This document shows positions 31,857 through 43,486 of a stretch of DNA of 64,000 nt, piece by piece. Both the position numbers and the translations under genes were made by a program. The stretch lies in assembly GCA_036365455.1 (NCBI GenBank), contig JAWQUS010000032.1, forward strand, positions 14,330,001 through 14,394,000, written 5' to 3'. Position 1 is the first letter of the stretch, and every line of letters starts with the position of its first letter. Source of the stretch: Macrosoma leucophasiata (taxonomy: Eukaryota > Arthropoda > Insecta > Lepidoptera > Hedylidae). The notes below the pieces were generated by a model. It saw only the letters and a list, made by a program, of their open reading frames with translations. It was not told where the DNA came from and did no database searches.

Positions 31857-32016
31857 TTTATAGATAAATATGAAGTCAACACTCTGAAATGAATCAGCGA
31901 ATGACCAAACAGATTTACACTTGCGAGCTTTAAATTGGTATCACATATAGTGGGTTAACAATATATATAAAACAATAATAACATGTGATAGAATAACCCC
32001 CGTTTAAATATGATTT

Positions 32017-32301
32017 ACTGGTGGTAGAGCTCCAGTGATGGAGCTCGCGGGCATAGGCACCACCGCATTACCTAATATACTTGCCGCTAAATGGTAGTGT
32101 TCAGCACTATCGTATTCCGGCCAGGTGGTAATGTACGGCCCTGTAATTTCCGGCACATGGCCATCACACCTTAGGCCTCAGGAGTGGCAACGCATCTGCA
32201 TTTTGACTTTGGTCTTTGTGTGGGTGTCTATAGGCTGCAGTCATCACTTAACATCAATGTGAACTGCATGCTTATTTGCCACTTCTAATACATAAAAAAA
32301 A
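32017..32301 (+). repeat. Family A repeat, near full length
   Basis: ACTGGTGGTAGAGCTCCAGT to CTTCTAATACATAAAAAAAA. In intron 3 of the unknown gene. Confidence 0.88.
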
Positions 32302-32328
32302 TAGCGCCCGTTTATATACGATTCGAGT

Positions 32329-32586
32329 TTGAAGCTCGCATCGCAAGTGTACAATGCGAATGTGGATGGTTGCAGAGACCCAGGAAGACCAAGACTGACC
32401 TACCATGACCAAATAGGTCGAGTATTGTCTGAGGGTGGCGTCTTAAGTCTTAGGAATCGGCGTGCATGTAGGTATGAAGAGAATGATGAATGTAGAAGAA
32501 GCAAGGGAGGTGTGTCAGGACCGGTATATCTGGCGCCCCACTCTCTCTGCCTACCCCGTAAGGGACTTGGCGTGAAGATACATACA
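32329..32586 (+). pseudogene. Non-LTR retroposon 3' end (RTE-like), best copy
   Basis: Reads VYNANVDGCRDPGRPRLTYH, then DQIGRVLSEGGVLSLRNRRA, then after a frame change the REVCQDR/AYPVRDLA-like end, followed by GAAGATACATACAAAC. This is the last 80 or so codons of an RT-bearing LINE. It is heavily 5' truncated, as are its relatives at 10605, 18293 and 43530. Intronic. Confidence 0.75.
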
Positions 32587-32713
32587 AACAAGACTCTGAA
32601 TTTCTATTTGAAGCAAGGGAAAACTATCGTTATCTCTGTCAATGTCGTCCCACTTTCTTTTTCTAATGTAGGTAGGTATGGTAAAATGAGAGAAAATCTA
32701 CCACAACCTTTTC

Positions 32714-32873
32714 TATGTTTTGGAAGTGGCAAACAAGCAGGCAGCTCACATCGATGTTAAGTGATGACTGCAGCCTATAGACACCCACACAAAGACCAAG
32801 GTCAAAATGCAGATGCGTTACCACTCCTGAGGCCTAAGGTGGTAGGTGTGCCGGAAATTATAGGGCCGTACAA
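32714..32873 (-). repeat. Family A 3' half
   Basis: Minus-strand GGAAGTGGCAAACAAGCAGG to GGAAATTATAGGGCCGTACA, then truncated. Confidence 0.8.
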
Positions 32874-33391
32874 GGTATTTAACTGTTGCTTTGTTGTTGT
32901 GTCCATATTTACCTACCATAATATAATGCATTTTATGCACCAACTTAATGACGGGACGGTGCTGCTCATCGCGCGTAATTTTATTTACTGCCGTCACTGC
33001 AATGTTTTGTCCAACATTGTTCGGTTGGCTGACTGTACCAGCGAAATAGTTTTTTTATAGAATTTGTTTTTTTATGAAATTTCGAAACCCACCTGATTTT
33101 GTCGTAATTTTGTGTAGATTAATGAGGGCACCACAGGCTTGATTGGTGCCTGCTTGCTTAGGACACCAGGTAGCCTTTATCTGGAACTGGGAAGGTACTA
33201 TTTGAGGCGCCAAATCTGGCCAAGAGTTCGAAATTAGCCTGCATGTTAGAAGTGAGTGATGATGATGAACGTAGAAGAACGAATGGCTGGTTTGTAAAGC
33301 TAAAGAGTTGCTTGCCGCTATACGATCTAAGTATGCCTTCTCGTGTAAAGCAGTGCGAATATATAGGTATACTTACTTACTAGTAAATTTT
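32874..33391. other. Intron sequence, no clear feature
   Basis: No splice-bounded coding stretch. 33120-33230 has moderate GC and could be an old retroposon scrap, but I cannot name it. Confidence 0.35.
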
Positions 33392-33642
33392 CAGGTTACA
33401 TTGATGTTAAGTGATGACTGCAGCCTATAGACACCCACACAATGACCAGAGGTCAAAATGCAGATGCGCTGCCACTCCTGAGGCATTAGGTGTTATGCCT
33501 CTGTGCCGGAAATTACAGGGCCGTACATTACCACCTGACCGGAACACGATAGTGCTGAAGCCTACCATTTAGCGGCAAGTATATTAGGTAATGCGGTGGT
33601 GTCTACGCCCGCGAGCTCCGTCAGTGGAGCTCTACCACCAGT
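33392..33642 (-). repeat. Family A, lacking the 3' end
   Basis: Minus-strand TTACATTGATGTTAAGTGAT to GGAGCTCTACCACCAGT. It ends 95 bases before the next exon. Confidence 0.85.
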
Positions 33643-33736
33643 ATAAGTCATCAAGTATACCCGACAAGCTACGCATCGCTTTTATTTGGGCAAATGTAGG
33701 CGATTTATTCATAAAATTACTGTTTTTCTTCTCTAG

Positions 33737-34109
33737 TCACGCAGACAGAACCAAAAGTAAAAACACGGCGAGGCATCGAACGCTCCCAACCAGTGGTCAT
33801 CAGACCCGAGCGACCCTTGCAGCCTGAAAGGCCAATCAGAGCCAAATCCGCCACTCCAGTCCCCAGCACCAGGAGAAATGCGGACGAAACCCCCAGAAGT
33901 CCCGATGTTAAGACGTCTAATGTCGTCTTCAAAATTATAAAGAAATCAGCGCCACCAAAGCCGAAGTCTGAGAGCATATTGCCGCCATCTTTGAAGCCGA
34001 AGGTTCTCGAAGAGAAGACTTTGAAACGGGCGCAATATGTCAATAACAATGATGTGTGGACAAACGCGAATGTTGTGAAGGAGCATAAGGTTCTGAAGCC
34101 GCTTTTCAG
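33737..34109 (+). CDS. Unknown basic protein, coding exon 4
   Basis: 373 bases between acceptor TGTTTTTCTTCTCTAG and donor GTGAGT. The one-base carry from exon 3 plus TC gives a Val codon, then TQTEPKVKTRRGIERSQPVV, a Pro/Arg/Glu block (IRPERPLQPERPIRAKSA), a Ser/Pro/Thr block, and a more hydrophobic, possibly ordered segment (NVVFKIIKKSAPPKPK) before a C-terminal stretch with NNNDVWTNANVVKEHKVLKP. The joined exons 1-4 give about 210 residues, strongly basic, mostly of disordered composition, with no signal peptide or membrane segment. That hints at a nuclear or cytoskeletal protein, but I recognise no family. If the donor at 34110 is not used, translation stops at TGA 34111-34113 with an AATAAA at 34127-34132; if it is used, the acceptor at 38236 keeps the frame. 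Confidence 0.75.
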
Positions 34110-34126
34110 GTGAGTTTTATTTTTTA

Positions 34127-34132
34127 AATAAA
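34127..34132 (+). terminator. Possible poly(A) signal for the short form
   Basis: AATAAA 14 bases after the in-frame TGA that follows exon 4. It is only meaningful if the GTGAGT donor at 34110 is skipped. AT-rich DNA makes chance matches common. Confidence 0.3.
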
Positions 34133-36099
34133 TTACTTGATAAACAAAGACACGCGTGGCTGTCTATTTGTGAAGTAGCCGAGTCACTGGACCCGGACTG
34201 CAAAACTGCTAACTTTATGATAAAAACATTGATGAATGTCCGTAAGAGACAGATTGCAATGCACAAAAGATAAAAAAAAAATACTTGAATCTTTGTAATT
34301 TTTACCTACGATAGGTATGTAGGTGGCAGGTGGTACCATTGCAGAAGTTTGCTGTGACCCAAAACCATTGCAAATAAGACATACAAATAAGGCACCGACG
34401 TGATCTACCGACAATTTCTTCGATGGTACCTATTTTAATGATAAAACCAAAGATAATATCTTTGGATAAAACCATTGAAGTACATATATAACAATATTAA
34501 AAAAAGGAATTGCCATGTTAAGAATACTCTTAACTCATAAAACTAAATTCTATTAATAATTATTGCGATCATTCCAATTAGATCGTAAGAATTCTAAATA
34601 AAAATTTATACATACATATAAAGAATCATGGCATGTTTCATACGTTGATATAAATTAAAAAAAAAAAAAGAAAAAAAATGAATACTATGAACCTATTATG
34701 AAATAGGTATTACATATAGAACCTGAAGAACATTTCCGGGTACTGAAAATATGTTTACCTCACCGGAATAAAAATGGTCTTCCTACCAAAAGTAGAAAAA
34801 AACCCTCCATACTAAACTTTAATTTAATAAATATTTTTTTGTGTTTTTGTAAAAACATTTAAAACATTGGAAAACGTTCTTTGTTCTCAAATAATTATTT
34901 CAAAGTTGTTTATCACCTTACTTTCCTTTTTTATTTTTTTATTTTTGTACAAATCTAGCCATGATCCTTTATTTTAATATAATAATTATACAGATATCAA
35001 TTTAAACTACATAATAAAATAATATAATAAATTGCACAGATAAAGTTATTCCTAATTGTAATTTAAAAACCTGTGATTTTGTAAAAAGTCAGCTAATTAA
35101 GTACTACCAAATTTTAAATAGGGTCAGCATCTTTGCAGCAATTTCGGGGATTTTTGTTTTCCGTTTAATTTCGGAACTAATCATGTTAAGTCAAACTTGT
35201 GAATCTCTGAATAGACAGAATGATTAATTGAATGAAATAAATTGGTGATAGTCTCCAAATCTTACATTTACAATAAACATTATGTACAGCACAACGAAAA
35301 CTAAAAATTTGCATAGGTTTGTAAAATCTTTAGTTGTATATCTGATTAAAATGTATTATATATCATGTTCCTGTACCTAAAAATGTGTACGGTACACATT
35401 TTTGTAAAATCTACTTATGTTAAGGCCTAATACCTAATACAGTACCTAATACAGTAACGAAATAAAGAATCTGCTGCCTTGTTTTCTCAACCGTGTCTGT
35501 CACTGATCGAATATAAAATTGTTAGAATAACGCTACGCGTGTAAAGTGAAACTAAATTGCATATAAATATCATCAACACGTATGTTAATTTACTTACCGT
35601 ACTGCACAACGGTACGGTGAATGAATTCGTTCGTTTGGTTGACGTGATTCAAAGTTCAAATTTCAAACGCGTGCATGCAATAAAGATGTACTTATCTTTA
35701 TTCAAGTTTCCCGCCAACCTAACATGTTGCTTTTTGGCTGGGAAAGTGGCCTTATTGTGTTGGTAATAGAGTTTATTATCGCATGCAATACTGAGCGACC
35801 AGTAACACCAGTTCGCACGTGACGAAGATACATTTTTAGTCCATTATTTTATGGTATACACCTCTCTTTCTTACATCATCCACGACGAAGTAATGTTGAC
35901 TATCGCCGTGCTGCTCTCACAGGAGGAATGTTTTCCTCGGAACATTATCCGGCAAATTCTAGTGTGCACCGCGATGTACGTTAAGGTCGAACTTACTCGT
36001 GTATGGTTAGATCAGCTGCATAATACATTAAACGCAAGACAAGCATTCAGCAAGCAAGTTTGTTTGGTACGGTTGGTCGCGGACGTGTTTCGTGGGCCG
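34133..36099. other. Probable intron 4, first part; no gene seen
   Basis: AT-rich. 34184-34414 (minus) and 35557-35766 (plus) are short frames without motif. 35520-36130 is richer in G+C and CpG than the rest of the region and includes a 91-codon plus-strand frame (35851-36126) that I cannot assign. Confidence 0.4.
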
Positions 36100-36290
36100 G
36101 TGCTTTCGTATTTCGAACTTTGTTAGTTTTTAAAAAACGAAACGAACTTTTTTTTAGCAGTGCATTCGTGAATGGTGTGTTTTTAAATTGTGATTAGTGT
36201 GTGGATTTGTTTGAAGAGTCTACATTTTTATGCATGGGTGTCTATGCCAGATGTCCTGTGCGACTGATACAAAAATTTCAAGTTAAATAG
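36100..36290 (+). other. Possible 5' UTR exon or promoter region
   Basis: A CpG-richer patch followed by leader-like sequence (GTGATTAGTGTGTGGATTTG) and a candidate donor AATAG|GTACAG at 36291. No coding frame. It could be the non-coding first exon of a further plus-strand gene (for example the one whose coding exon begins at 63119) or an enhancer. Weak. Confidence 0.2.
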
Positions 36291-36966
36291 GTACAGTGTC
36301 TCGCGGTGTTGTTGCTCGCTTTCTCGCGAAGGCGTTCATTATAATGAAACAAAGTATTCATGAAAGTTAAGATAGATTATTTTGAACCTACCCTTAACAC
36401 GAGTTACATAGTTCATACTTCCAAATAAAAACTTTATCGATGGTTTTTTAGAAATCTGTCTTGACAGGCATTATTTTTGTATATTTCTGTATAATTAAAA
36501 TCGATCTACATACTTTGCTGTATGTGCTTGCTATTATTTTTGAATAGGACTTGCATAATTTTTGGTTTTTCGGGATAAGTCCCATTGTTTTAACTAAACT
36601 GCAATATTTTTTGTCTTTTATCGTGACTTACGGAGTAGTACCGAGCTACTATTTTAAATATGTTTGTACAAAAAAAAATGATGTCCTTTTCATTTGATTA
36701 AGTTTCCATTAAACCTATTATTATACCTATTATACATAATACTAATAAAACTCGTTGTTGATTCAACATAATCTGTTTAAATTGCGATATAGAAATGTTA
36801 ATTTGATAGTACCTACATCAATAGAGATATGAATGAAAAGTCTCCGTTTACATATTGCGACTTTTCAAGGCCGTATAAACAACAAATAAAAACTTCCCAC
36901 GTTAGGTAATTAATGAGTATAATGAGTAATTAAGTTATTGCACCCATAATATTTTGATAATTAGGT

Positions 36967-37188
36967 TCAGTCTCCAACAATAAATATTGCACATCGACTT
37001 AGGAAGGAGACTTCGGCTTATTTCGGATCTGTTGAGCGTTATCTCTTTCGCACTTTACCTATATGACGTTTGTCGACCATTTTGATCATGTTTTGACCAA
37101 TATCGGAGCATCAGTGCTCTACGAAGCCGAAACTAGCCGATTGTCTCTTTCGTAGGCTCGATGTGCAATATTTCTTGCTGGGTACTGT
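36967..37188. mobile_element. Family E MITE, copy 4
   Basis: 222 bp, TCAGTCTCCAACAATAAATA to TTTCTTGCTGGGTACTGT, with GACTTAGGAAGGAGAC facing GTCTCTTTCGTAGGCTC. Shorter in the centre than the copies at 1565 and 3732. Confidence 0.78.
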
Positions 37189-37870
37189 ATATCGTCTTGA
37201 AAAAGAACGCCCTTAACAATATAAAATACTATTATTGCTCGGATATACTGTTACTATTTGTTATTCCCTCATATTTGTTGAGGTAATAAGGTAATATTTT
37301 AAAATTAAATAGTTTATATTAGCCCTTTAAATAACACTAAGGTCATGATGAGCTAGAAACAGGAATAAAATTTTTATGTATTTAAGAATATCTAATATTA
37401 TCTGCTATCCAAGGGATTTAAAATATTTAGAAGTACTTAGATAAATGTATTTATATTGAATCTAGTCTTGCAATTAATTTGGGAAACTAAATTATAATTC
37501 TTTGAAGAACGTTCTACTACCTACAATACATAAGTATTGTAGTAGAACATAAACTTAACGTTGTCTTCGCCAAAGTAAGATTTGATTCAACATAAACCAA
37601 TTGGGAGGACATGATATCAAATGTCTGTACATACAAATCTTCATTTATAAAGTAAGTAAATATATAAGCAGTATAATATTTAAGATATGTGTCTATCGAG
37701 AACGACGTCGTAATGTTTGTGCATCTATTTAAATAAGTATTGTTATGAGCGTATTATGCGAGAGAAACAATAAAATATGAATAACAAAGCGAACACTATA
37801 CAGAAACACTTGCGTAATTCTCAAAAGTAGATTTCGCTTACTTTGAATAATATTTCGATATATAATAAAA
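37189..37870. other. AT-rich intron-like sequence, nothing recognised
   Basis: No coding or RNA signal. A short inverted pair around CTACAATACATAAGTATTGTAG (37517-37540) is the only structure noted. Confidence 0.4.
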
Positions 37871-38057
37871 CTAGCGGCCCGCCCCGGCTTCGCCCGCGCT
37901 GCTCTGCTCCTATTAGTCATAGCGTAATGTGAGCTATCCTATCTCTCAAGTTGGATCGAACTGCACATGGTGTGTGAATTTTATTATAATCGGTTAAGTG
38001 GTTTAGGAGTCCATTGAGGACAAACATTGTGACGCGAGATTTATATATATTATTAAG
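37871..38057 (-). mobile_element. Helitron-like element (family J)
   Basis: Complement begins ...CTAG (37871-37874), preceded by A, then GCGGCCCGCCCCGGCTTCGC; it extends to ATTATTAAGATTATA. Opposite orientation to the gene. Confidence 0.65.
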
Positions 38058-38236
38058 ATTATATTTTTGGGCAACTAACCAGAATTATGCATGAACAGTA
38101 AATCGAAGTATATAGCATTAGAATTAGACTCCAAATACTACCACAAAATGAGGAAAAGAACGTCGATATCTTAAATAGGTAGGTAATTAACATTATCATC
38201 GTACGTGTCCTATTTTCATTTGATTTATTGTTTCAG

Positions 38237-38255
38237 TAGTCTTATAGAGTTGTAG
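38237..38255 (+). CDS. Unknown basic protein, candidate last exon
   Basis: After acceptor TTTATTGTTTCAG (38224-38236), the two-base carry from exon 4 plus T gives Ser, then SLIEL and a TAG stop (38253-38255). An AATAAA at 38646-38651 would close a 3' UTR of about 400 bases. The reading phase fits, but so short a coding end could be chance. The alternative is that exon 4 is terminal. The 67-codon frame at 38271-38474 would then lie in the 3' UTR. Confidence 0.35.
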
Positions 38256-38645
38256 GTTTTAAATAGTAAAATGATACAAGCATTCAAAAGCTTGCTGAAA
38301 TCATTCTTCTTAAAAACCATCGATGTCTTTGAATCAAGACGCCGACACAATGTACAATTGTTAGAAGATGATGATTGTCATTTTATCAAATTTATGTGTC
38401 ACATCGGAAAATTCTTGATTTACACACACTGTTTAGCAGATCTGTGTTCGTTACTGCATTTCAATTATACGTGACGTACCTACACTGAATTTAAAACAAC
38501 TTGACAGTTGGCAGACGTTTCATATCTTCATTTGTATTATTTATTTGTGCTGTGGAAGATTGTACATCCTTTTCGGAGTGCACTTCCGATTACACAGCCT
38601 TCCTGGCTTTAACCTATTTTTGAAGTGCATTCAAAGTGTCCATGC

Positions 38646-38651
38646 AATAAA
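38646..38651 (+). terminator. Possible poly(A) signal
   Basis: AATAAA in GCAATAAATAAC, about 390 bases past the candidate stop at 38253-38255. Confidence 0.3.
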
Positions 38652-38764
38652 TAACATACATATATTTGTTATAATGTGGCATTTTTATTAATATATTTAT
38701 GGTTCACAAGATGACAAGTAATGTCTTTTAAATGTTATATTTCGAATAATATCCTAACTGCGTT

Positions 38765-38910
38765 TCCACTGAATTCTTCGATGGGATAGGCAGAGGTACT
38801 AAAAAGGAATGCATTAAAGCATAGCATAGTATACAAAAACTGCCAGTTACGCTTTGCACCTTAGCGAACCTATTGATATCTTTAGACACAAAATTAAACA
38901 CTGAGGGTGG
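38765..38910 (-). repeat. tRNA-derived SINE (family B), very decayed
   Basis: GATGGGATAGGCAGAGGTAC, GGAATGCATTAAAGCATAGC and GCCAGTTACGCTTTGCACC line up in order with the 3' part of family B. Confidence 0.5.
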
Positions 38911-41900
38911 CGGGTGGTGGGATGACGATTCAGATAGTTAAATATAATTCAGACAGTATCTTACATACTCTTTTACACTTGCTATTATAGAAGGGTCAGA
39001 TATATTCATGGCCAGACCTTTCAAATGTTTCATGATATTTGATATTTACTGTATGAGTAACATTAAAAACAAATACATATTCGACTAATACATGGTAATT
39101 TGAAACTCTGCGTCAGCGCTGGCCATTCGCTTATTCGATAACGATTATTTGTCCAAGTGTGATCCAAGGATGTTACGTTTTTGTTCGCATTGCAATAACA
39201 AGGTTTTGAAGTGGTGACTTGTGAGCTATTGGCGATTCATCGACCTAGCTGTCTCGTCTCAAACGTTTGAAATTCTTTACTAAAATAATTTTGTTGGTAA
39301 TAATATGGAATCGCTGCGAATACATAAAGTGATTAAAAAGATAAGTTCAACTAACTTATTATGAACGAGGAACACATAAATTACCTAATTGATTAAAAAT
39401 AGTTGTAATAATTTCTATTGTACCACAAGCATATAGGTAATAAACAATAGAAGTTGATCGTTGTGAAGTAGTTCTATGTTACAAATAATTTCATTCGGCG
39501 TAGAATTTGAAGTTGTATGGTTTTGTAATAAGCTCCTTTTCCTTCAAATAAAGTTAAATGTAAACAGACCTTTGAAATGGTTAAACAGCAGGTAATCGAT
39601 GACACCAACTGTTTCTTATGGAGCTTTATTGGGTTTATAGATCACACTTGTTAACGTCAAATAATGTACAATAATGTGGTAACTTGAGAATTTGAGGAGG
39701 ACCGGGACAATTGTCCTTCGACAGTCATTACGCGTCCTAGGGCGGCGGCGCCGACGCACTCATTAGTAGTCATTAGTTAAATTTGTATGGCACAATCGGA
39801 ACAATACGTAATAGAGTTGCCGGAGGTCGCATTTGAGTGCAATTTTTACTCGCCATTATTTCCTTTTCTATGTGAAAAACTCAGAGTTTAAAAAAAATGC
39901 AAATTTAACCCTCACTTAGTAGGTACTAGGTACGACAAAGTTTATCATATTTGTAGTTACATGCAGAGGTAATTTCATGATAGAACTAAAGACTCCAATA
40001 ATGAATAATATTTCTTATGACCTGCTATGAATTTTCCTTGAAAAAAATGTTACTGCTTACACAAAGAGATGTACTGTAGTAAATTTTGGTATAGTTCAAA
40101 AAAGTCATATAGTAAGAAGAATGTCATATTTCAGACCAGCTTTAAAGTTAAAGATTAAAGTGTCTATTTTGTGTCTGAAGAAAATATGTCCAACTAAGTT
40201 CCATTTGTTACCATGATATTTCACATTCACGATTGACCTCTGTCCACTTTCTATACTATTAGCGTGCCAGTAAATAGCCTATATCGAACCGGTAGACCGG
40301 GTTTAGCGTACAAAAAATGGTGTCAAAAGTTCTTGTTTCAAATGTAAACTCAACGTACAGATTTATTTACTGACCTTAAAAATCGAGTTAATGTTTGATA
40401 ATACTTTTAAATTTTACGTCACTTGATAAAATCTTGTTATTTTAAAGTGGCTACTGATTATTGTTATTAATAACTCAATGATATTATCTCTCAACTCAAT
40501 CATATCTATTTTTAAGAACGTACAAGATGATAATTTGCACAGATGCAATCTCTCGATAAAAAACTGATACCAAATAATATAAGGAAAAACAATCGCGGAT
40601 TAACGCATTAAATGTTCCCAAATTCGTCGATTTTATTAAAAGCTTATAGTAAAATAATAGGCGTGACCTCCTCAAAGGGCAAAGACCGCATTAATGTAAC
40701 AAACGAAAGGTTTGATGTATCGCCCTCCTTAAAGTATGCCTTTGCGTTGGTAATTGCACATCCGATTATAGGCGCTTGAAAAACGTGTCCAACAATGTGA
40801 GAACGAAAACTTGTTTTAAACCTTCTTGAATCTATAAATGTAACGTTTAACATATAATAAGATTATAATAAAGTCACACTACCTGTATATGGCGAGCTAT
40901 TTTGTGTAAAATATTTCTTAAACATTTCGAATAGCGAATGACTTCGAAATTGGAACTAGTTTTAAATAATCGCAATAAAAGTCCATAGAGGCAGATTCGT
41001 CTCCTTTCGTGCGATTGACTTGTCTTATTTGCTTTAAGAAACTAGTTTGGTTCCGACCTATTGATCTAAAGATTCTGTACAAACTTGTCTAAAAAGAGAT
41101 AAGTGATACAAGCTTCCATATTGGATTCTAGCGACCTGGCTAGGCCGCGGCGGCCACGGCTGGTCGTTCACCCGCCTAGCTTGCTTTCATTAGGGTATCT
41201 CTAATTTGAGTACTATTTTGTGAATTGCTATGCGTATATCTTCTTCATTTTTGTACAGAACATAATATTCAAATGAGGAATCTTTTGCAACTTCGTCTCT
41301 TTGGTACACTTATGTACAAAGTAAATAGCAACTTGATTATTCATGATCTGGAACGCAATGGAAAAAAATTAGATGCAAATGTAAGCCATTAGTGGGCAGC
41401 ATAGCTAATTCTGCTTCCATAATCCGTTCGACTGAGTATAATGGACTGCGCCAAGAATGCAATAGGGGATAAATTAATGTTGGTGGGGGAATTGCAACGA
41501 TGTTAAGTATTTAAGTATGATTTATTGACCTGTGTTGTCTGTTTGTTAACAATTCAATTTACTATGTTTTGCTAGCTATTGTGAGTCATTCATAGCTATA
41601 TTCTCGTTTGATAGACTTTTGATTTGATGATTGTTTACTGATGCGAAGCGAAATGAATGTAATACCAGAAATAGTTATTAAAATAATGGTTAATCTGATG
41701 ATAGCAGTTATACGTTTCTTTCGTGTCACAGAAAATTATACATAATTTTATTATTTATAATTTAAGCTTTAGTCATCAATGAAATATTTAAAAATTATGC
41801 TAGTTATAACTGATCAATTGCCCATTCATAAATTTAAATAGTACTGAAAAAACATTCTCATTCTCTTCGTCTTTCGAAAAACTTGTTTATGGTTCATGGT

Positions 41901-42194
41901 ATTTACTGCGAGTGGTTTTAAAAGTTAACCCTAAACTGAAATTGACTAAGATTATTAATTTGAGTTAAACTGTAAAACCTTCGCCAGTTCAAGATTCCTT
42001 CTCAAAACGTATCCTACCTATACATATAGTATAAAATATTAATTAAAAGTAAATCCTAACTAATAACGTATAAAACTTTAGTTATAAAAAAGCCAGCACA
42101 TCCATGTCGGCTGATTTCTACATGTTTATACAGTTGAAATTAATATTAATTATTCTATTTCCTATTTTAGATTACGTTGACATATCTTAACTTG
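38911..42194. other. 3.3 kb without recognisable features
   Basis: The longest repeat-poor stretch in the window: AT-rich, no frame above 70 codons, no tRNA-like fold. GC-richer islands at 39700-39760 and 41130-41180 (GGCCGCGGCGGCCACGGCTG) stand out and may be regulatory. It could be intronic or intergenic. Confidence 0.4.
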
Positions 42195-42975
42195 TTCTAA
42201 CCCAGGAGCAGCTAACCAAGCTTGAGCGTCTTCAGAATCCTTGCATTCGGTTCATATTTGGCTTACATAAATATGACCATATTTCTGAATTTCGTAAACA
42301 GCTCAAGTGGCTTCCAATCCATCTTCGCAGGAATACACACATCCTCTCTCTTCTATACTGCCTATTATTTTACCAGCATTATCCGTAATACCTTAAAATT
42401 TCGATTCCAATTCCTATCTCAATCTAATTGCCTTTCTCTTCGTTCTTCCAACAACCGTCTCCTTATGATGCCTCCTCACTCCTCCTCCTTCTTTGCTAAA
42501 TCCTTCACTGTTCAAGCTGTTAAGCTGTGGAATTCCTTGCCTCTGACTGTTCGACTAGCACAAACATTGGAATCGTTTAAAAATCGACTGAACAAGTATT
42601 ATCTGAATCTAGACTGACAATTTTTTTTCATATGTATATATATATGAAATATATATCTATATATTTAAAAATGTATTTAAGTAGGTATGAAGGTATATAA
42701 AATTATATATACGTATTTTATTATAAATATTTAAGTAATTATAATATTGAGATATATTAGATAGCATAATTGTTATAAGATTATTAGTTTTATGTTATTC
42801 CTTTAATTTGTACACCCCGTCTTTTTGTTCTAGATTTAGATCTCTCTAGTTTTAGGTTGCCTGGAAGAGATCACTTTAAGTGATAACGCCGCCTATTGTG
42901 CATATTTTTAATTTTGTTTTGTTTATTATTTGTCCTAAAGTGTACAATAAAGAGTATTTATTATTATTATTATTC
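42195..42975 (+). pseudogene. Non-LTR retroposon 3' end (CR1/Jockey type)
   Basis: C-terminal RT codons in two frames: KLERLQNPCIRFIFGLHKYD and FRKQLKWLPIHLRRNTHI, then after a shift near 42390 NCLSLRSSNNRLLMMPPHSS and FTVQAVKLWNSLPLTVRLAQ, ending in a stop at about 42615. The 3' UTR carries GGTTGCCTGGAAGAGATCAC and TAACGCCGCCTATTGTG, a block frequent in lepidopteran elements, then CAATAAAG and a TTA-repeat tail (42958-42974). The upstream RT is missing. Confidence 0.8.
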
Positions 42976-43388
42976 ATGTCCCATTTTTTTCGATGGATTA
43001 TGGTAACCCTAGTTTCGATAACTCGAATCGAGGCATGCCGTTCAATGGAGAAGAAATAAAAAACACACAAAGATTTATTTATCTGTTATGTTTCGATGTT
43101 AAAGAATTCTCATTTATTTACTTGTTTAACATCTGCACGGTTTTTCTAACTAGGTATATAATATAATATAATATAATATAATCATTTATTGACAAAAACA
43201 TTTTTACAATGGTTAATATTGAATCCATAGATTCCCGAACTAGTCTACACTGTATTTCGGGAATCAGTGGCTTCTCCGAGTTATAACTTAACTTAAAATT
43301 ATTTTGTCATAAAACATTGAATAAGGTAGATATATCAAGTAATCAAAAATTTTACAAAGAAGGGTGAGTATGTGAGTGAGTGAAAAAG

Positions 43389-43441
43389 TGTGTGTGTGTG
43401 TGTGTGTATGTGTGTGTGTGTGTTTGTTATTGTGTGTGTGT
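43389..43441 (+). repeat. (TG)n microsatellite
   Basis: TG repeats with a few interruptions inside the LINE 3' UTR. The minus-strand frame 43288-43488 with its His/Thr run is translated microsatellite. Confidence 0.9.
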
Positions 43442-43486
43442 GTAATAACTGTGTGTATCAGAAATCGTGTACGTCTATACTTCGCC

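Noticed and set aside
38271..38474. 67-codon plus-strand frame with hydrophobic C-terminus
   Set aside because: No motif and no independent promoter; better explained as part of a possible 3' UTR. Kept only as a note under the candidate last exon.
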